From assembly GCF_023101765.2 (NCBI RefSeq), contig NC_064227.1, positions 3,233,592 to 3,297,591 on the forward strand: a stretch of DNA of 64,000 nt, written 5' to 3'. Under the pieces are notes generated by a model. The model worked only from the letters and a program-made list of their open reading frames with translations. It ran no database searches and was not told the DNA's origin. Source of the DNA: Spodoptera frugiperda. Lineage: Eukaryota > Arthropoda > Insecta > Lepidoptera > Noctuidae. Positions 58,561 through 64,000 of this stretch are shown in pieces (the first letter of the stretch is position 1; each line of letters begins with the position of its first letter). The position numbers and the translations under genes are program-made.

Positions 58561-58642
58561 CATCAAAGGCGGCACATTAAACAAAACGTTTCCTTTGCCA
58601 AAGCCGCCGAGATCGTTATCAGAACAATGATTGTTTATTGTC
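58561..58642. promoter_or_regulatory. Candidate TCF/Pangolin and SOX binding region
   Basis: CATCAAAGG (58561-58569) is the reverse of CCTTTGATG, a match to the TCF HMG-box site. GCCGCCG at 58603-58609 matches the helper site read by the C-clamp of Pangolin, 33 bp away. AACAAT-G-ATTGTT (58623-58635) is a perfect inverted pair of SOX-type sites. Because the host gene is itself pangolin, autoregulation is possible. Based only on motif matching. Confidence 0.35.
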
Positions 58643-58887
58643 CGTACTGATAAGGCTACATTTCAATCAGGATGAGTTCCTATTGAAATCAGTTGAAGTT
58701 TTCAAGGTTATGCCATTTGTTTGAATGGAGTTACGTGATTATTGATTATGGAGTTGGAGATGACTGTTGATGAAGCGAAAGAGGTATATAAGATTCGTAG
58801 CAATTGGCGGTCCATTGTCTCTGCCTACCATCATGGGAGACAGGCGTGAAGTTATGTATGTATGTATGATCATGAGACATGACATGA

Positions 58888-58993
58888 TGAAACCTTGGGC
58901 AAGGCGAAAAGGAGTGTCAGACTCTTACTGACTAAAAACCACCCCGTTCCTACTCCTGCTTTTCGAACTAACCCGCTAGACAATCCGCAGATC
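58888..58993 (-). mobile_element. Short poly(A)-type retroposon, partial
   Basis: CCTTGGGCAAGGCGAAAAGG, AGTGTCAGACTCTTACTGAC, AAAAACCACCCCGTTCCTAC, CGAACTAACCCGCTAGACAA and TCCGCAGATC. The tail side has been lost; a GTAT microsatellite-like stretch (58852-58866) lies just outside it. Confidence 0.7.
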
Positions 58994-61200
58994 ATTAAAA
59001 GTATACTAGCTCTCAAAACCGCTATGTTTATTACTAAAACTTTATTTTACTATATTCATCATACTGAAAAATAATTTGCTCTAAACTTCAATATTTCGTA
59101 ATGTTCTCTTCTTAATAAGTCGTAGTACTTCCATCCTTCAAAAACTCTTTCATTAAATCGAAGCTTGAAATTTTAAAACGAAAACCTAAACAACACGGTA
59201 GCAATGTCCCACAGGATCACTATTAGGACTCGCACAAACACAGTCTCATTGTAAACCCACCCCCTTAGTTCAATATTCAACTACCCACTATAAAATAATC
59301 AAACACTACAAGGGTTGGGGTGTCATCACGCCGAGTCGAGTCGTCAGGGGGTGGACAGTAATACTTTTAAAAGCGTCATCCAGTCGGCACCCTCTCTGAG
59401 AGCTTTGTACCATATCTCATTGTGCGTACACTCACTAACAGAAGTCGTTTCTCCAACAGCACAGTGCTACGAATGCCTTTTTTTCGTGGACAAAAAATGG
59501 TGTCAATTTTTCAAGCGAAATGCAATGTACTTTTTTTAAAATCACAATGTTTATTACAATTTAAATTCCAATGTTGTTTTAACTGAATCCTGTTAGCATT
59601 GTACTGATGTTTCGTTAAACAATTACGGTGAAAGCCATCTGATATTTCGAACGTTTAATGAAACGTAAAATGTTCAATATTTTGATTTGAAAAATGTTTT
59701 CCTAGTAAACTTTAATTGGTGATATTTTTTTTCCATTTGCCAAACGCTCGCAATTACGGAGTGAATTGTGAAGTGCTAATATTGCCATAGATGTAGATAT
59801 ACAAACAAAATAGTCAGTTGCAATTATTCCTTCTCTCTAAAAGCTGTTAAAGGAGATGCATATATTTTCAATAAGATCTAAATTCGAGCGAGTTCCAGTG
59901 GATGGTAATTGCCTAGAAAGTCCTATTTCCAACCTCCCCACGTCCCCATCTGCCTCGTTCGCCCCTGCGCCACCCCCTAGCTCCCAGTCTGGTCTAGATT
60001 TTAGATTCGAGACCTAATCTCGTTTCCAATAGAATTGCGAGAGAATGTGTACGTTTTCATTATTACTGGGTATAGGTAGTGTTTAGTTTGTTTTGCGACA
60101 CATCTCTGAAGTTGTGTTTAGTGGAATACCTTCTACATTGCAGTTTATATGTTAAATTTAAGTTTTACCATTATTAATACATCTGCACACTTATATGTTA
60201 TGAACTTCTATTGAAATAAAAAAGTTCCATCATTTGTCATTTCACCTATTAAGCGATTACACTGAATATCCATTTAAACACAAATAAAAAAGCTATGAAC
60301 AACTTTAAACCACCAATTTGACCTTTAAACAGCATATAAAGAGACCAAAACAAAAGCCAGCCATTTTAATCCCTAGTTAACCGTTCAAACGACGTGTATA
60401 ATCTTCAGTGGTCATTTAGACCCGTTGGTGTCAGTAACATTAGCTATAAACTAAGACTAATGACTTTTTTAACGCTTTCCTTTATGAGGCATCAGTTCTC
60501 TGGTCTTTGAAAGTCATGTCCACAAATTTGCCTTTACTACCTGCTTTGTGCTAACGTACTATAAACTCATATTAGTAATAAACATTTGAATAAGAATTGT
60601 TCTTTTGTGGCGCTAGTGTCGCTTTTAAGTGGTGTCTTTAACTTGTCTCGTGTTGGATGCTGGAGAAATGTTAAGGCTATTGTTGATTAGGGATGTTGAT
60701 GTTATTTGTTGCTCGTTAACGGTTTTAGTTATTTGATTTTAATAAGATGTATGCTTAAAATAATACACTCATCAAATCACTTGAAAGTTTCAAAGCTACT
60801 AATATTTTTCGTATCTAATTTGTATTCAAATTCAATAATTACAAAATGCAAATCCGTCAGTAATTTGAGAAAACGCAATAAAACTTATCCCCATTATCAA
60901 TAACCACTCATGTGGGATTAACCCCATACCACCCTATAATAGCTCTTAAGCGAGCGTCCAATTTCACACCGACTGTTACTAAAGATGTAAATATTAAATC
61001 CAATTTACAAACTTACCCTTCACCTAACCCCCTCGATTATCCACACAAAAAAAACATGAATTATGACTATTATAACCTCTCAAAAACCATTGTGCGGTAT
61101 TAATCGCCAATTCGTTATAAATACGCACAGTGAGCCACCCCGCCTATTTGCGCAGACAAAAAAAATGTGAATATGATTTTATGGCAGGTTAAATCTATTT
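58994..61200. other. Intronic sequence, no gene seen
   Basis: AT-rich apart from a C-rich stretch at 59930-59990 (CCTGCGCCACCCCCTAGCTC). No recognised repeats. Confidence 0.5.
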
Positions 61201-64000
61201 AAGGGGGATTAAGTTATGAGTAATATTTCTATTTGTAAGGGGCATTTAACGAGCTATTTGACGCCTTTTGGCATCGCGTGCGGTTCGCGGGGCGCCATTC
61301 AACGCGAGATAACCCGTAATTATGATCCATCTATCCACTATAGCGGTTTAATAAATGTTTGTTTTCATGACAGGTGAATTATAATCATCGGTGTGATGAT
61401 TAAATGATCGCGCTGTTTGATGCAGCTTTTGATTCGAGCGTTTATTTTATTCTAGTTATAATAAAATTGTTTTCGCCGAATCGTATACGTCCTACACGGG
61501 GATGTTTTTATTTAAATTAAGTTTATACGCACACTGTGACATTATTTTTAACTTCGCTTTTAATGTCATTTTTTTCACATGAATATTTATAGAGTTCTCG
61601 ACGGCAACCCACGGCTAGGTCGACTCTGTTCTATGTACATTAAATATGTACCCTGTGTACGCGACGTATATTAATTTCCATCGAATCCGAAATCAAAGGC
61701 GCTCACGTCCCAGAGGACAGCCCACTGGTCTAATGTGCCCATTCTCTGGACAAAGCGGATTATTTTCGATGTTGTCATATCTAAAACCTATTAACATAAT
61801 GTGGTGACGTAATACCCTTGTTTAGGTTTTTTGTCTTGTTTTTTCCACTTGTCACACTGTGTGGTCTAATAGATATTTTGTTTTGATGTACCTTGTTTGG
61901 CGTTTCCGAGAAGGCGTTGCTTCGTTAGCGTGATGTGGTATTATTTTACGTCAACTTGGATAAAATATGAAATCTTTTTCGTTACAATTTTGATCCTTAT
62001 TGCCAGGCTTGAAATTACCGTTTCTTGAAAACACAAAGCTAAGCTAAACGATACAAACATAGTTTTCCACTTAAAGCGAAATTATTACCGCTTATTGACT
62101 CCCTTCGTTTGCCCACAAAATACTCAATTACGTAAACAAGGCAAAGAAAAATACAAGTTGAAAAATACTACCGTGTGCCGGGAATACTGTAAAAGTGAAA
62201 GAAAACACAACACGCCATTAAGTTGGTCGCAGTTGCTAAACAAGCCAAGTTTTCCCACAAAACGTGGGTTTAGCGTTAATATTTCAAGAGTATTGTTTGA
62301 GTAATTGCTCGCCCCGCGAAATAACCTAATGGGCGTACTTTGTACGCAATGAAAAAATCGATTCACCCATATTTGTTGTTAATTATAGTCGGTTGAGCCG
62401 TCTTTCCGCTTCTGCTGGTTCGAATACGATTTAAGACCCTCCCTGGTCCAATTACAGAGTTCTCAAAAGTCCCCCCTCTTACCCTCCCCCTCTCATTTTT
62501 AGATCGAGCCTCGTTTTAATGACCTCTCGAGTTCCCGATGTTCATTTGTCGCGAGGGTTTTTGCGTACGATTATTTCACTTTTTCTTTTTTGCCCCGTAA
62601 CGATTGGAGAGTGAAGCACCGTGGTGGAACGCACTCGACGCCTTAGTAATATTATATTATATTTCAGTTTCGTTTTACATCTAATGGTAGCAGAAAATTT
62701 CCATTTCTGATACCTTTCTCAGTCTTCAACTTGACTAACATTCTTTGAGAGCTTAAATTCGTATTTATTCTCTATTCCTTTCAAGATTTATTTTACAAAT
62801 ATAAAACAATATCCCCCTAATCCCTAAAAAAATCTACTAAGCTACCAATTCTTTCACAGCATCACGATAAAATCTTCATCTATGAATTGACAACTCCATG
62901 CATTTCGCATCTAATTGTTCAAAATTCGCCCCCCATATTAAAAATTTGTCCCCATTACTAGTTGCATAGAACGCGTTCGACTACACAAGGGGTTCCCATT
63001 GTCCTGCATGTTTGGAATCCTGTAATTTTCTATGATTCTGCAGTTTGCCCCAGTTTGAAGTAATTGTATAGGGACCGATATTAATTCTGAATTACTCCCT
63101 TTCCAGCCCTTTGTAAGCAATTTTTAATCTTTGCTAATATAGTCGTTGGTTGTACAAATGATTACCGATGGATCAGCCATATTTACTTTTTTGTATTAGG
63201 AATACGAATTTGTTTATTTTGATTGACGGGCGTTGTTTTTGCCCACTGTGCAAAAGTTTGCAACGGTCGGTATAAAGAGGTGGTTTCTTAGAAGTAGATG
63301 GTTGATGAATTTAAAGTTTATTTAATTCTATTTTTGTTTGCTGATTCATTTTCTGTTGTTACTAATCTTTTGACGACCTTTGTGAATCATATTGAACTAA
63401 ATATTGGGATTCTAAATAATATGTCGGCAAAGGGTTAAAACATATTTTAACAGAAACAATTTGCTGACAATACAAATAGAAAAACTATTGATTACTAACC
63501 AAACAGTATTCGCTCTTGACACGAGATGAACAAACACAGACAGACATACTAAATACAAATACTGATCTTCATATACAAACAAAATCTACATTGTGAACTG
63601 TACGTACTGCGCCTTCCCAGGGCCAACAATATTACCAATGCACCTAAGAACATTAAAAACCAACTCTACGTACTACAAAATAGGGTGAAAGCCACTGTAG
63701 TCACCCACGTCGTGCGCTAGACGGATTTTTAAAACGACATTTTAGAGCACGACGCCACGACATGTGTCATCACATCATGTCAATGCAGGGATTATGATAA
63801 CCATCGTACGGATGCCATCTAGCATGGGGAATCGCCCTTCGCGATCTCTACATCACAGTACAAACTAACTGGAACGAACATCACAACCAAATTCCAACTG
63901 TCATTCGTCAAGAATAAAGTTGAAATTTAAATGGATTGTGAGTTCAAAATCCGCTGGGGTGATCCAGAAAAGACAATTTAACCCTAAAAAATGGTGCACG
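61201..64000. other. Intronic sequence with single-copy-looking CpG blocks
   Basis: 61250-61330 (GCATCGCGTGCGGTTCGCGG, GGGCGCCATTCAACGCGAG) and 62400-62640 (CCTCCCCCTCTCATTTTTAG, GTGGTGGAACGCACTCGACG) are GC-richer than their surroundings and do not match any repeat elsewhere in the window. At 63705-63750 a separated inverted pair CGTCGTGC / GCACGACG occurs. No exon could be justified. Confidence 0.4.

Larger units (their letters stand above)
51538..64000 (+). other. pan: Intron of pangolin, downstream part (incomplete at right edge)
   Basis: The intron starts GTAAGT after a phase-0 junction and runs off the window for at least 12.4 kb. The next exon would be expected to begin with residues equivalent to 'ANKIGLPPF' of the fly protein; I did not find such a sequence. 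This part is poorer in recognisable repeats and contains several GC-rich blocks, making it the most plausible place for regulatory DNA. Confidence 0.75.

Noticed and set aside
1..64000. CRISPR arrays, operons, rRNA genes, prophage or other bacterial features
   Set aside because: No regularly spaced repeats, no ribosomal RNA sequence and no dense gene arrangement. The content is that of an insect intron.

Overview
The window is nuclear DNA of a moth, most likely a noctuid. It is AT-rich, has no bacterial-style gene packing, and is full of small repeats of kinds I know from Lepidoptera: tRNA-derived SINEs with TATG-type tails, 'catcatcagcc' repeats, and 'acctgatggtaagcaat' repeats. The species call is an inference from repeat content and from one gene fragment.

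Only two coding pieces can be supported, and they belong to one plus-strand gene. A 64-bp exon (34607-34670) and a 101-bp exon (51437-51537) have consensus splice sites, matching phase, and a joined open frame that reads like the segment of Pangolin (TCF/LEF) between the N-terminal Armadillo/beta-catenin-binding domain and the HMG box. The window is therefore the inside of one gene: at least 34.6 kb of upstream intron, a 16.8-kb intron between the exons, and at least 12.5 kb of downstream intron. About 0.26% of the bases are coding. None of the 60-128 codon open frames looks like a real protein.

Layout. From 1 to 34.6 kb the intron carries short retroposons, a 673-bp inverted-repeat element nested in an older retroposon (7.9-8.6 kb), a tandemly doubled repeat of about 450 bp (16.1-17.1 kb), SINEs at 26.1 and 27.0 kb, and clusters of ATCGAT motifs (28.1 and 29.2 kb). 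From 34.7 to 51.4 kb there are SINEs at 41.5 and 50.5 kb, a foldback element at 42.2 kb, further short retroposons and a third ATCGAT cluster (44.5 kb). From 51.5 to 64 kb the repeats thin out and GC-rich, apparently single-copy blocks appear (53.5-53.9, 57.0-57.5, 61.2-61.4, 62.4-62.7 kb). A site at 58.56 kb resembles a TCF target (HMG site plus helper site) and is a candidate autoregulatory element.

The most informative structures are insertion footprints read directly from the sequence: perfect target-site duplications of 8, 12, 12, 13, 13 and 14 bp, and a SINE flanked by an unusually long direct repeat of about 63 bp. I found no new enzymatic, defence or RNA-guided system.
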